Below, one piece after another: positions 25,126-32,773 of a stretch of DNA of 64,000 nt. The position numbers and the translations under genes were made by a program. Every line of letters begins with the position of its first letter. Position 1 is the stretch's first letter. Source of the stretch: Pseudomonas viridiflava (GTDB lineage: Bacteria > Pseudomonadota > Gammaproteobacteria > Pseudomonadales > Pseudomonadaceae); the NCBI RefSeq assembly GCF_900589395.1, contig NZ_UUIS01000090.1, forward strand, positions 23,495-87,494, read 5' to 3'. Under the pieces are notes generated by a model. That model saw nothing but the letters and a program-made list of their open reading frames with translations. It made no database searches and was not told where the DNA came from.

Positions 25126-25425
25126 ATGGAAACCCTGTCATTCGAATTTCCGGCCGGGCAACCGCCGCGCGGCCGTGCGCTGGTCGGCTGTGTCGGCTCC
25201 GGCGACCTTGAAGTACTGCTGGAACCGGGCCTGCCGGGCAAGCTGTCGATCCGGGTGGTGACCTCGGTCAACGGCGCCAGTGCGCGCTGGCAGCACCTGT
25301 TCCAGCGCATGTTCGACGGTCAGGTGCCCCAGGCCCTGAACATCGACATCCATGACTTCGGCGCCACGCCGGGGGTGGTGCGCCTGCGTCTGGAGCAAGG
25401 CTTCGAGGAGGTCGGCCATGACTGA
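25126..25425 (+). CDS. mdcC: Malonate decarboxylase acyl carrier protein (delta subunit)
   Basis: A 99-residue carrier that holds acetyl/malonyl on a phosphoribosyl-dephospho-CoA arm attached to serine. The predicted attachment Ser25 lies in GCVGSGDLEVLLEP, at the position known for Klebsiella MdcC. The conserved C-terminal half includes INIDIHDFGATP-like sequence (LNIDIHDFGATPG). It is cotranslated with mdcD through an 8-base overlap (ATGACTGA). Confidence 0.95.
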   Translation: METLSFEFPAGQPPRGRALVGCVGSGDLEVLLEPGLPGKLSIRVVTSVNGASARWQHLFQRMFDGQVPQALNIDIHDFGATPGVVRLRLEQGFEEVGHD

Positions 25426-26269
25426 CACCGCCCGTTTGCTCACGCAACACAGCTTCATCGAACTGGGGGCCCGCCAGCGTGCCAAAGCCTTGCTCGATGC
25501 CGGCAGCTTTCGTGAATTGATCGACCCCTTCGAGCGCCTGATTTCGCCCTGGCTGGTGCAGCAGGGCGTGGTGCCGCAGGCCGATGACGGCGTGGTGATT
25601 GCCAAGGGCACCGTGCAAGGCCGGCCAGTGGTCATCGCCGCCATCGAAGGCGCGTTCCAGGGCGGCAGCATGGGCGAGGTCGGCGGCGCGAAAATGGCCG
25701 GTGCACTGGAGCTGGCCGCTGAAGACAACCGCAATGGCACCCCTACCGCCGCCATCCTGCTGCTGGAAACCGGTGGCGTGCGCTTGCAGGAGGCCAATCT
25801 GGGGCTGGCCGCGATTGCCGAGATCCAGGCGGCCATCGTCGACCTGCGCCAGTACCAGCCGGTGATCGGCGTGGTGGCCGGCAGTGTGGGGTGCTTTGGC
25901 GGCATGTCGATTGCCGCCGGCCTGTGCAGCTATGTGCTGGTGACCCGCGAAGCGCGGCTGGGCCTCAATGGTCCGCAGGTGATCGAGCAGGAAGCCGGCA
26001 TCGAGGAATACGACTCGCGCGACCGGCCGTTCATCTGGAGCCTGACCGGTGGTGAACAACGCTTTGCCAGCGGCCTGGTGGATGGCTTTGCCGCCGATGA
26101 CGTCAGTGATATCCACCGGCAGGTCGCAGCCTGGCTGGAGCAGGGCGTACCGGCCCGCCACCGCAGCGGTCAGTACGCCGATTACCTGCAACGCCTGGGG
26201 CAACTCGACACCGCGCCGCAGATCGATGCGCAGACGGTGCGCGCCCTCTATCAAGGAGACCGCTCATGA
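25418..26269 (+). CDS. mdcD: Malonate decarboxylase beta subunit
   Basis: A 283-residue carboxyltransferase/crotonase-like subunit that, with MdcE, decarboxylates malonyl-S-MdcC to acetyl-S-MdcC. Seen are the oxyanion-forming glycine-rich segments GAFQGGSMGEVGGAKMAGAL, LLETGGVRLQEANLGLA and GVVAGSVGCFGGMSIAAGL, then EYDSRDRPFIWSLTGGEQRF. The start at 25418 overlaps the end of mdcC, and the stop overlaps mdcE by four bases (ATGA). An earlier in-frame start within mdcC is not supported. Confidence 0.96.
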   Translation: MTDTARLLTQHSFIELGARQRAKALLDAGSFRELIDPFERLISPWLVQQGVVPQADDGVVIAKGTVQGRPVVIAAIEGAFQGGSMGEVGGAKMAGALELAAEDNRNGTPTAAILLLETGGVRLQEANLGLAAIAEIQAAIVDLRQYQPVIGVVAGSVGCFGGMSIAAGLCSYVLVTREARLGLNGPQVIEQEAGIEEYDSRDRPFIWSLTGGEQRFASGLVDGFAADDVSDIHRQVAAWLEQGVPARHRSGQYADYLQRLGQLDTAPQIDAQTVRALYQGDRS

Positions 26270-27069
26270 GCGCTTCACAACGGGGCCTGAACTGGCTCGC
26301 CGCACTGGGCGCACAGGGCCAGCCTGTGGACGATCTGCCGCCTTCGGTGCGCGCGGTCGACGGTACGCTGGGTGAACAGCCGGTGCGTTTCATCGCCGTG
26401 GTGGCCGATGCCGCCAACCCGTTTCCCCGCGCCCGTCAAGGCGAGGTCGGGCTGCTGGAAGGCTGGGGGCTGGCCAAGGCCGTGGACCAAGTGATCGAGC
26501 AGGACCGCGAGCGTGACGACAAGCGGGCGCTGATCGCCATTATCGACGTGCCCAGCCAGGCCTATGGCCGCCGCGAAGAAGCGCTGGGCATCCACCAGGC
26601 ACTGGCCGGGGCCGTGGACAGCTATGCCCGGGCCCGGCTGGCCGGGCATCCGCTGATCGGCCTGCTGGTCGGCAAGGCGATGTCCGGGGCATTCCTGGCT
26701 CACGGTTATCAGGCCAACCGCCTGATCGCCCTGCGCGATCCGGGGGTGATGGTGCATGCGATGGGCAAGGCCTCGGCCGCGCGCGTCACCCAGCGCAGCG
26801 TCGACGAACTGGAAAAACTCGCCGCCAGCATCCCGCCAATGGCTTACGACATCGACAACTACGCCAGCCTCGGCCTGCTGTGGGAAACCCTCACCGTCGG
26901 GCGCATCGAGCAGCCCGGTGCCGACGACCTGGCGCAGGTGTGCCAGGTGTTGAATGCAGCCATCGCCGATGTGCGGCGCAGCGGTCGCGACCTCAGTGGC
27001 CGGCTCGGCGCCCGTCATCGCGCGGCCTCGGCGCAGGTGCGCCAGCGGCTGCGCGAGCAATGGGCATGA
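26266..27069 (+). CDS. mdcE: Malonate decarboxylase gamma subunit
   Basis: The 267-residue partner of MdcD in the heterodimeric malonyl-S-ACP decarboxylase. Typical parts are FIAVVADAANPFPRARQGEV, IIDVPSQAYGRREEALGI, LIGLLVGKAMSGAFLAHGYQ and MVHAMGKASAARVT. Both ends overlap neighbours (ATGA with mdcD; ATGA with mdcG), so the whole decarboxylase is translated as a coupled set. Confidence 0.96.
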   Translation: MSASQRGLNWLAALGAQGQPVDDLPPSVRAVDGTLGEQPVRFIAVVADAANPFPRARQGEVGLLEGWGLAKAVDQVIEQDRERDDKRALIAIIDVPSQAYGRREEALGIHQALAGAVDSYARARLAGHPLIGLLVGKAMSGAFLAHGYQANRLIALRDPGVMVHAMGKASAARVTQRSVDELEKLAASIPPMAYDIDNYASLGLLWETLTVGRIEQPGADDLAQVCQVLNAAIADVRRSGRDLSGRLGARHRAASAQVRQRLREQWA

Positions 27070-27683
27070 ACAGCCTGCTTCCCCACGACTTGCTCTGGGG
27101 CATGACGGTGGCCGAACTGGCGGCCGATGCGCCGGCCTGGGCCATCGAGGTGGTGCGTCAGGGCCAGCCGGTGGTGGTGCGCCGTGAAAGGCTGGCGCCG
27201 GAGCGCATTGCCGTGGGCATTCGCGGGGCGCGCCGTGAGCAGCGTCACGCTGCCAGCCTGCCGCGTTCGGCCGTGGTACGTCAGGTACGGCCGGAGCAAT
27301 TGATCGATGCCCAAAGCCTGCGTGACATGCCGGCCTTGCGCGCCCTGCAACAGATTCGCCCGCCCATGCACGCACTGGGCCTGGCCTGGGGCGTGGCGGG
27401 CAGTGCCGGGTTCGAACTGGCCTGTGGTGTGGCCGCGTTGCATGAAGGCAGCGACCTGGACCTGATCGTGCGCACGCCGGTGTGCGTGTCCCGCGCCTGG
27501 GCCGCCGATCTGGTGGCGGCGCTGGACAGCGTGGCGTGCCGGGTCGATGTGCAGTTGCAACTGCCGCACGGGGCGCTGGCCCTGCGCGAATGGGCCGGGG
27601 CGTCGCGCCAGGTCCTGCTCAAGACCTGTGAGGGCGCGCAGTTGCTCAGCGATCCCTGGCAGCGTTTGCAGGCCTGTGCATGA
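27066..27683 (+). CDS. mdcG: Phosphoribosyl-dephospho-CoA transferase MdcG
   Basis: Attaches the CoA-derived prosthetic group made by MdcB to the serine of MdcC. The 205-residue nucleotidyltransferase-like protein has the GSDxD metal site at about 128-132 (HEGSDLDLIVR), with D130 and D132 as likely catalytic aspartates as in Klebsiella MdcG. The start is taken at 27066, which overlaps the mdcE stop; an ATG two codons earlier is possible. The stop overlaps mdcH. Confidence 0.94.
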   Translation: MNSLLPHDLLWGMTVAELAADAPAWAIEVVRQGQPVVVRRERLAPERIAVGIRGARREQRHAASLPRSAVVRQVRPEQLIDAQSLRDMPALRALQQIRPPMHALGLAWGVAGSAGFELACGVAALHEGSDLDLIVRTPVCVSRAWAADLVAALDSVACRVDVQLQLPHGALALREWAGASRQVLLKTCEGAQLLSDPWQRLQACA

Positions 27684-28615
27684 GCCGCCTGTGGGTGTTC
27701 CCCGGCCAGGGCGCGCAGCAACCGGGCATGCTGCACCGCCTGGCGCAAGCGACCGTGGTGCAGGACACCGTGAACCAGGCTTGCGAGGTGCTGGGTGAAG
27801 ACGTGCTGGCGCTGGACAGTGAGCAGGCCTTGCGCGGCACCCGTGCCGTGCAGCTGTGCCTGCTGATCGCAGGCGTTGGGGCGGCGCGCCTGTTGCAGAA
27901 AAACGGCTGCACCGCCGACTTTGTCGCCGGCCTGTCCATCGGCGCTTACCCGGCGGCGGTGGTGGCCGGGGCGCTGGCCTTCGACGACGCCCTGCGGCTG
28001 GTCGCCCTGCGCGGCGAGCTGATGCACAACGCCTACCCCGAAGGCTACGGCATGACCGTGATCCTGGGTCTGGAGTTGCCCGAGGTCGAGCGTTTGCTGG
28101 CCCAGGTCAACGGCCCCCAGGCACCGGTGTTCCTGGCCAATATCAACGCCGAGCGGCAACTGGTGATTGCCGGCAGCGTGGCGGCCATGCAAGAGGTCGC
28201 ACGGCGGGCCAAGGCGGCGGGCGCCAGTGGCGCAAAACGCCTGGCGGTCAGCGTGCCGTCGCATTGTCCGCTGCTGGACGCCCCGGCCCGGAAACTGGCC
28301 GAGGCCTTTGCCCAGGTCGAGGTGCGCACGCCCCGTCTGCGCTACCTCAGCGGCACCTCGGCAAGGCCGATCTACCACGCCGACAAACTGCGCGACGACC
28401 TGGCCTTCAACATGTGCCGGGTCATCGACTGGCGCAGCACCGCAGAGACCGCCTTCGAGCGCGGTGTGCACCTGCAGATCGAAATGCCGCCCGGGTCGGT
28501 ACTGACCGGGTTGGGCCGCAAAACCCTGCAACACGCCACGGCGATCGCCTTTGACGGCGCCCGTCTCGACAGTCTGGTCGCCTTGTCGCGCGAGGAGGAA
28601 AGCCCCCACTCCTGA
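27680..28615 (+). CDS. mdcH: Malonyl-CoA:ACP malonyltransferase MdcH
   Basis: Charges MdcC with malonyl from malonyl-CoA so the catalytic cycle can begin. The 311-residue FabD-like acyltransferase opens with WVFPGQGAQQPGML, has the nucleophile Ser86 in AGLSIGAYPAAV and the catalytic His in VSVPSHCPLLDAPA (about H195). Last of the tightly overlapped decarboxylase genes; a 69-base A-rich leader separates it from madL. Confidence 0.95.
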   Translation: MSRLWVFPGQGAQQPGMLHRLAQATVVQDTVNQACEVLGEDVLALDSEQALRGTRAVQLCLLIAGVGAARLLQKNGCTADFVAGLSIGAYPAAVVAGALAFDDALRLVALRGELMHNAYPEGYGMTVILGLELPEVERLLAQVNGPQAPVFLANINAERQLVIAGSVAAMQEVARRAKAAGASGAKRLAVSVPSHCPLLDAPARKLAEAFAQVEVRTPRLRYLSGTSARPIYHADKLRDDLAFNMCRVIDWRSTAETAFERGVHLQIEMPPGSVLTGLGRKTLQHATAIAFDGARLDSLVALSREEESPHS

Positions 28616-28647
28616 ACACCGAGTGCAGCTGCTACGAAGGACAAAAA

Positions 28648-28684
28648 CAACAACTTCAGCAATGCAAACAAAGGAATAACAACA
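28648..28684 (+). promoter_or_regulatory. madL leader with two Hfq/Crc-like AAnAAnAA motifs
   Basis: The leader contrasts with its GC-rich surroundings. AACAACAA occurs near its start and AATAACAA lies between the ribosome site AAAGGAA and the madL ATG. AAnAAnAA is the known catabolite-activity motif at which Hfq with Crc blocks translation in Pseudomonas. The second copy is ideally placed to mask initiation. Function is inferred. Confidence 0.5.
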
Positions 28685-29086
28685 ATGATTATCTACGGTG
28701 TGGCATTTCTAGCATTTTGTACCCTGGCAGGCCTGTTCATCGGCGAGGTCCTGGGCCGTTTGATCGGCGTGCCGGCCAATGTCGGCGGCGTCGGCATCGC
28801 CATGATCCTGCTGATCGGCCTGGGCAGTTACCTCAACAAGCGCGGCGTACTGGCCGGCAAGTCCGAGCAGGGCGTCGAGTTCTGGAGCGCGATCTACATC
28901 CCTATCGTGGTGGCGATGGCGGCGCAGCAGAACGTGTTCGGCGCGCTCAAGGGCGGCCCGATGGCGATCCTGGCCGGCACGCTGGCGGTGGCGGTGGCCT
29001 TCGCAATGGTGCCAGTGCTGACCCGGATGGGCGGCGGCGCCAGCGTCGAGCCTGAAGTGGTTGCCCCCAGCAAGACGGCGGGGTAA
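28685..29086 (+). CDS. madL: Malonate transporter subunit MadL
   Basis: Small subunit of the two-component MadLM malonate/Na+ symporter. The 133-residue protein has several hydrophobic helices (AFLAFCTLAGLFIGEVLG, GIAMILLIGLGSYLNKRG, then a long hydrophobic stretch ending MVPVLTRMGGG). It follows mdcH by 69 bases and is 5 bases from madM, so the transporter pair is likely coexpressed, with its own translational control through the A-rich leader. Confidence 0.93.
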   Translation: MIIYGVAFLAFCTLAGLFIGEVLGRLIGVPANVGGVGIAMILLIGLGSYLNKRGVLAGKSEQGVEFWSAIYIPIVVAMAAQQNVFGALKGGPMAILAGTLAVAVAFAMVPVLTRMGGGASVEPEVVAPSKTAG

Positions 29087-29091
29087 GCGCC

Positions 29092-29856
29092 ATGTACGAA
29101 TCAATCATCAAAGTCGTCGGCGGTTATGGCCTGGTCGCCGGCTTCGCCGTGATCGGCATCACCATGTGGGTGTCCTACTGGATGTCCAACACCTTCACCA
29201 AGGGTCGCCTGCACGGCTCGGCCATTGCCATCCTGCTGGGCCTGGCCCTGGCCTATGTCGGCGGCGCCGTGACCGGCGGCCAGAAAGGCGTGGTCGACCT
29301 GCCGCTGCTGTCCGGCATCGGCCTGCTCGGTGGCGCCATGCTGCGTGACTTTGCCATTGTGGCCACCGCCTTCGGGGTCAATGTCAACGAACTCAAGCGC
29401 GCCGGCTATGTGGGCGTGTTCTCGCTGTTTGTCGGCATCGGCACTTCGTTCGTGGCCGGTGTCGGCGTGGCCCTGGCTTTTGGCTACACCGATGCGGTCA
29501 GCCTGACCACCATCGGTGCCGGCGCGGTGACCTATATCGTCGGCCCGGTCACCGGTGCGGCAATTGGTGCCAGCTCCGAAGTCATGGCCCTGTCGATTGC
29601 CGCCGGCCTGATCAAGGCCATCCTGGTGATGGTCGCCACACCGTTCATTGCCCCGTTCATCGGCCTGAACAACCCGCGCAGCGCCGTGATCTTCGGCGGC
29701 CTGATGGGCACCTCCAGCGGCGTGGCCGGCGGCCTTGCTGCCACCGATCCGAAGCTGGTGCCCTACGGTTGCCTGACGGCGGCGTTCTACACCGCGCTGG
29801 GCTGCCTGCTCGGGCCTTCGTTGTTGTATGTGGCGATGCGGGCGATTTTCGGGTAG
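29092..29856 (+). CDS. madM: Malonate transporter subunit MadM
   Basis: Large subunit of the MadLM malonate/Na+ symporter. The 254-residue protein is almost entirely hydrophobic, with glycine-rich helices such as GLALAYVGGAVTGGQKGV, FVAGVGVALAFGYTDAVSL and VIFGGLMGTSSGVAGGLAAT. It is the last gene of the malonate operon; a family A repeat follows before the convergent mdcR. Confidence 0.94.
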   Translation: MYESIIKVVGGYGLVAGFAVIGITMWVSYWMSNTFTKGRLHGSAIAILLGLALAYVGGAVTGGQKGVVDLPLLSGIGLLGGAMLRDFAIVATAFGVNVNELKRAGYVGVFSLFVGIGTSFVAGVGVALAFGYTDAVSLTTIGAGAVTYIVGPVTGAAIGASSEVMALSIAAGLIKAILVMVATPFIAPFIGLNNPRSAVIFGGLMGTSSGVAGGLAATDPKLVPYGCLTAAFYTALGCLLGPSLLYVAMRAIFG

Positions 29857-29906
29857 GTCGTAGGCGATCATCTACCGCCTTGGAGCGTCGCAAGCATAGG
29901 GCTGGC

Positions 29907-30058
29907 GTAGGAGCGCGCTTGCCCGCGACCGAGTGCGTTAGCGCTCGTAAAATTGTGGCGTTTCATAGATCCCGGATGGGTTAATAGTCATGCGTTTGTG
30001 GCGTTTCCGAGATTTTGCGAGCGCTGCGCACTCGGTCGCGGGCAAGCGCGCTCCTACA
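29907..30058. repeat. Family A long palindromic repeat, copy 4
   Basis: Left arm GTAGGAGCGCGCTTGCCCGCG and right arm CGCGGGCAAGCGCGCTCCTAC are exact inverse complements. Pairing extends through ACCGAGTGCG, and both inner parts carry GTGGCGTTTC-type sequence. It fills the convergent madM-mdcR gap. Confidence 0.9.
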
Positions 30059-30080
30059 GACCGTGTATCCCATTCAGGCG

Positions 30081-30998
30081 TCAGGGCGCCGTACGGCTGG
30101 CGTACATCCGGCACTCGGCCACCAGTGCCAGCAGGTTCGGGTCGCGCTCCCGAGACTTGAGGAAGACCACGCCGATGGCCTGCTGCATGCGGTAACGCGC
30201 CTGCAGCGGGATCAACTTGACGCGGTTTTCATACACCGCGGCAATGCGCCCCGGCAGCAGGGCGTATCCCACCCCGGAACTGACCATGCTCAGCAAGGTG
30301 AAGATGTCATTGACCTGCATCGCCACCTTGGGCTCGAAGCCCGCTTGCTGGAACACCCGGATGCCGTCGCGGTGGGTGGCGAAGCCTTGGGTCAGGGTGA
30401 TGAAGGTTTCTTCACGCAGGTCACTCAGGTCGACCTCGGGGTGCCGGGCAAACGGCGAGTCGACCGGCACGGCCAGGAAGATGTCATCGGAAAACAGCGG
30501 CAGATGATCGCAGTCCGGGTCGTGGACGTTCTCGTCCAGCGACACCAGCATCGCGTCCACTTCCATGTTCTTGAGTTTGTACAACAGGTCCATGTTCGAG
30601 CCCAGGATCAGGTCGATGTTCAGCTCGCTGCGGCGCAGTTTCAGGCCCATGATCAACTGCGGCACGGTGCGCACGGTCAGCGAGTACAAGGCGCCGAGCC
30701 GGAAGCGCGCGGCCGAGAACCCGGCGGCCTGGCGGGTGTGCTCGACGGCGGCCAGCACGTCCTGGATCAGCTTTTGTGCGCGCTCTTCCAGCACATAGGC
30801 GCTTTCCAGCGGCGTCAGGTTGCGGCCCTCATGCTTGAACAGCGGGCAGCGCAGGGCACTTTCCAGTGAGTGGATGGCGCGGTGCACGCTGACATTGCTG
30901 GTCTGCAGCTCGGCGGCGGCGCGGCTCAGGTTGCCGGTGCGCATGAACGCCAGGAATGTTTCGAGCTTCTTGAGGGTCAATTCATCGTCGATCTGCAT
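30081..30998 (-). CDS. mdcR: LysR-type regulator of malonate utilisation
   Basis: A 305-residue LysR-family protein: winged helix at about 8-67 (LETFLAFMRTGNLSRAAAEL, then SVHRAIHSLESALRCPLF) and a C-terminal effector-binding domain from about 95. MdcR activates mdc genes in Klebsiella and related bacteria in response to malonate. It is encoded convergently at the end of the mdc cluster. Its likely target is the dyad at 22474-22494 upstream of mdcA. A second dyad near its own start (31094-31108) might serve autoregulation. Family membership is certain; pathway role is from context. Confidence 0.9.
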   Translation of the reverse strand: MQIDDELTLKKLETFLAFMRTGNLSRAAAELQTSNVSVHRAIHSLESALRCPLFKHEGRNLTPLESAYVLEERAQKLIQDVLAAVEHTRQAAGFSAARFRLGALYSLTVRTVPQLIMGLKLRRSELNIDLILGSNMDLLYKLKNMEVDAMLVSLDENVHDPDCDHLPLFSDDIFLAVPVDSPFARHPEVDLSDLREETFITLTQGFATHRDGIRVFQQAGFEPKVAMQVNDIFTLLSMVSSGVGYALLPGRIAAVYENRVKLIPLQARYRMQQAIGVVFLKSRERDPNLLALVAECRMYASRTAP

Positions 30999-31093
30999 GG
31001 CGGGCGCTGGTGATGGGCGTGCCCTCGATTGTGCCCAAGTCGCCGGCAGATGGCTGGCTTAAATCCACCGGTTATTAAGAGGTGTCACGCAAA

Positions 31094-31108
31094 ACCGTTT
31101 ATAACGGT
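31094..31108. promoter_or_regulatory. Dyad ACCGTT-TAT-AACGGT in the mdcR/hlyIII divergent region
   Basis: A perfect 6-bp inverted repeat in the 142 bases separating mdcR and the hemolysin III-like gene. Symmetry suggests a regulator-binding site, but it differs from the dyad upstream of mdcA, so it need not be an MdcR site. Confidence 0.35.
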
Positions 31109-31140
31109 GCAACCTTCGGTCACAAAAGGGCAAGCAACCG

Positions 31141-31755
31141 ATGTACTACGGAGAAAAATTCAACGCCTGGTCGCACCTGGTCGGTACCGTGCTGGCGACG
31201 ATCGGTGCCGTCTGGCTGCTGGTGCTGGCCAGCGTGCAGCACGATATCTGGAAGATTGTCAGCATCGCGGTGTACGGCGTGTGCCTGGTGGCGCTGTACA
31301 GCGCCTCGACCGTTTACCACAGTGTGCAGGGGCGGGCGAAGACGATCATGCGCAAGGTCGATCACTTTTCGATCTACCTGATGATCGCCGGCAGCTACAC
31401 CCCGTTTTGCCTGGTGTCGCTGCGCGGACCCTGGGGCTGGAGCCTGTTCGGGGTGGTCTGGGCGCTGGCGCTGATCGGCATTTTGCAAGAGATCAAGCCG
31501 CGCTCCGAGGCGCGGGTGCTGTCGGTGGTGATCTACGCGGTGATGGGCTGGATCGTGCTGGTGGCAGTCAAGCCGCTGCTGGCCACGCTGGGCCCGGCAG
31601 GCTTTGCCTGGCTGGCCGGCGGCGGAGTGATGTACACCGTCGGCATCATCTTTTTTGCCTTTGACCATATCCGCCACTGGCACGGCATCTGGCACCTGTT
31701 CGTGATCGCCGGCAGCCTGATGCACTTTGTGGCGATCTGCGGGTATGTGGTGTAG
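31141..31755 (+). CDS. Hemolysin III / PAQR family membrane protein
   Basis: A 204-residue seven-helix protein of the hemolysin III (YqfA/PAQR-like) family. The conserved metal-site residues are visible: SASTVYHSVQG (Ser and His), KVDHFSIYLMIAGSYTPF (Asp) and the HxxxH in the last helices (HWHGIWHLFVIAGSLMHF). Many members are annotated as hemolysins, but a hydrolase or lipid-related role is more likely by analogy with eukaryotic PAQRs. It is monocistronic and divergent from mdcR; no link to malonate metabolism is evident. Confidence 0.88.
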   Translation: MYYGEKFNAWSHLVGTVLATIGAVWLLVLASVQHDIWKIVSIAVYGVCLVALYSASTVYHSVQGRAKTIMRKVDHFSIYLMIAGSYTPFCLVSLRGPWGWSLFGVVWALALIGILQEIKPRSEARVLSVVIYAVMGWIVLVAVKPLLATLGPAGFAWLAGGGVMYTVGIIFFAFDHIRHWHGIWHLFVIAGSLMHFVAICGYVV

Positions 31756-31810
31756 GAACAAGGCTGTGCGTATGCGTTGTCCATACCGGCCTCATCGTCG
31801 GATCGCCGCC

Positions 31811-31924
31811 CGGGGCAGAGCCCCCTCCCACAAGGTTGATGAGCATCCCGGATCTCGTGCCTGGCACCAGGCTGTGGGAGGCGGCTTGCCGGCGATGGCT
31901 ATGCGTCAGGCGCAGCAGATGTAT
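31811..31924. repeat. Family B partial unit
   Basis: It contains GGGGCAGAGCCCCCTCCCACA, then a TGCCTGGCACCAGGC segment, TGTGGGAGGCGGCTTGCCGG and CAGGCGCAGCAGATGTAT, in the same order and orientation as the array at 22111-22450 but without the right arm. It lies between the hemolysin III-like gene and rsmE. Confidence 0.8.
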
Positions 31925-31949
31925 CGAATCACCGCTTTGGACATCGCGG

Positions 31950-32669
31950 TCAGAAATCGCCCCACAGTTGCTGTGCCACGCTCAGGGCCACCACCGGGGC
32001 GGTTTCGGTGCGCAGGACGCGCGGGCCGAGGCGGGCGGCATGGTAGCCGCAGGCTTTGGCCTGCTCGACTTCCTGGTCGCTGAGCCCGCCTTCGGGGCCG
32101 ATCAGGAAGGCCAGCGTGGTGGGCGCCGGGTGGCTGCTCAGCGGCTCGGCGACCGGGTGCAGCACCAGTTTCAGGTCGGCCTGAGTCTGCTTGAGCCAGT
32201 CGGCCAAGGGCTGCGGCGGGTGAATCACCGGCACCACAGAGCGGCCGCATTGCTCGCAGGCGCTGATGGCGATCTGTTGCCAGTGGTCCTGGCGCTTTTG
32301 CGCACGCTCGTCTTTCAGGCGCACTTCACAGCGTTCGCTGACGATGGGGGTGATCTCGGCCACGCCCAGCTCAGTGGCCTTCTGGATCGCCCAGTCCATG
32401 CGCTCGCCGCGCGACAGGCCCTGGCCCAGGTGGATGCGCAGGGTTGATTCGGGCTGGCCGGCAAACGGCTCGTCGAGCTGCACGCGCACCTGTTTCTTGC
32501 CCACTTCCAGCAAGGTGCCACGGTATTCGTGGCCGGAGCCATCGAACACTTGCAGGGCCTGGCCCTTGGTCATGCGCAGCACCCGGGCGATGTAGTGCGC
32601 CTGGGCCTCGGGCAAGGTGTGTTCGCCCAGGCTCAGCGGGGCGTCGATGAAGAAGCGGGACAGTCTCAT
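31950..32669 (-). CDS. rsmE: 16S rRNA m3U1498 methyltransferase RsmE
   Basis: SPOUT methyltransferase modifying U1498 of 16S rRNA. The 239 residues have an N-terminal PUA-like domain (FIDAPLSLGEHTLPEAQAHY) and a C-terminal trefoil-knot domain with LAFLIGPEGGLSDQEVE and LGPRVLRTETAPVVAL, the SAM-binding signatures. ATG 32669 begins MRLSRFFIDAPL and gives the normal length; a longer reading is rejected. A single family B half-arm lies just upstream (32729-32755), between rsmE and bioA. Confidence 0.96.
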   Translation of the reverse strand: MRLSRFFIDAPLSLGEHTLPEAQAHYIARVLRMTKGQALQVFDGSGHEYRGTLLEVGKKQVRVQLDEPFAGQPESTLRIHLGQGLSRGERMDWAIQKATELGVAEITPIVSERCEVRLKDERAQKRQDHWQQIAISACEQCGRSVVPVIHPPQPLADWLKQTQADLKLVLHPVAEPLSSHPAPTTLAFLIGPEGGLSDQEVEQAKACGYHAARLGPRVLRTETAPVVALSVAQQLWGDF

Positions 32670-32728
32670 GCAGGGGTCTCTGGTCAAAAATCCTGGGTTA
32701 TAGGGCCGGTCGGGCGGCGGTGCAGCCG

Positions 32729-32755
32729 TCGCCGGCAAGCCGCCTCCCCCATTGG
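32729..32755. repeat. Family B single arm
   Basis: TCGCCGGCAAGCCGCCTCCC matches the right arm of the family B units at 22111-22450. No partner arm lies nearby, so this is a solo REP-like remnant in the 104-base gap between the bioA 3' end and the rsmE start. Confidence 0.7.
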
Positions 32756-32773
32756 GGTTCGTGTCTGACGGGT

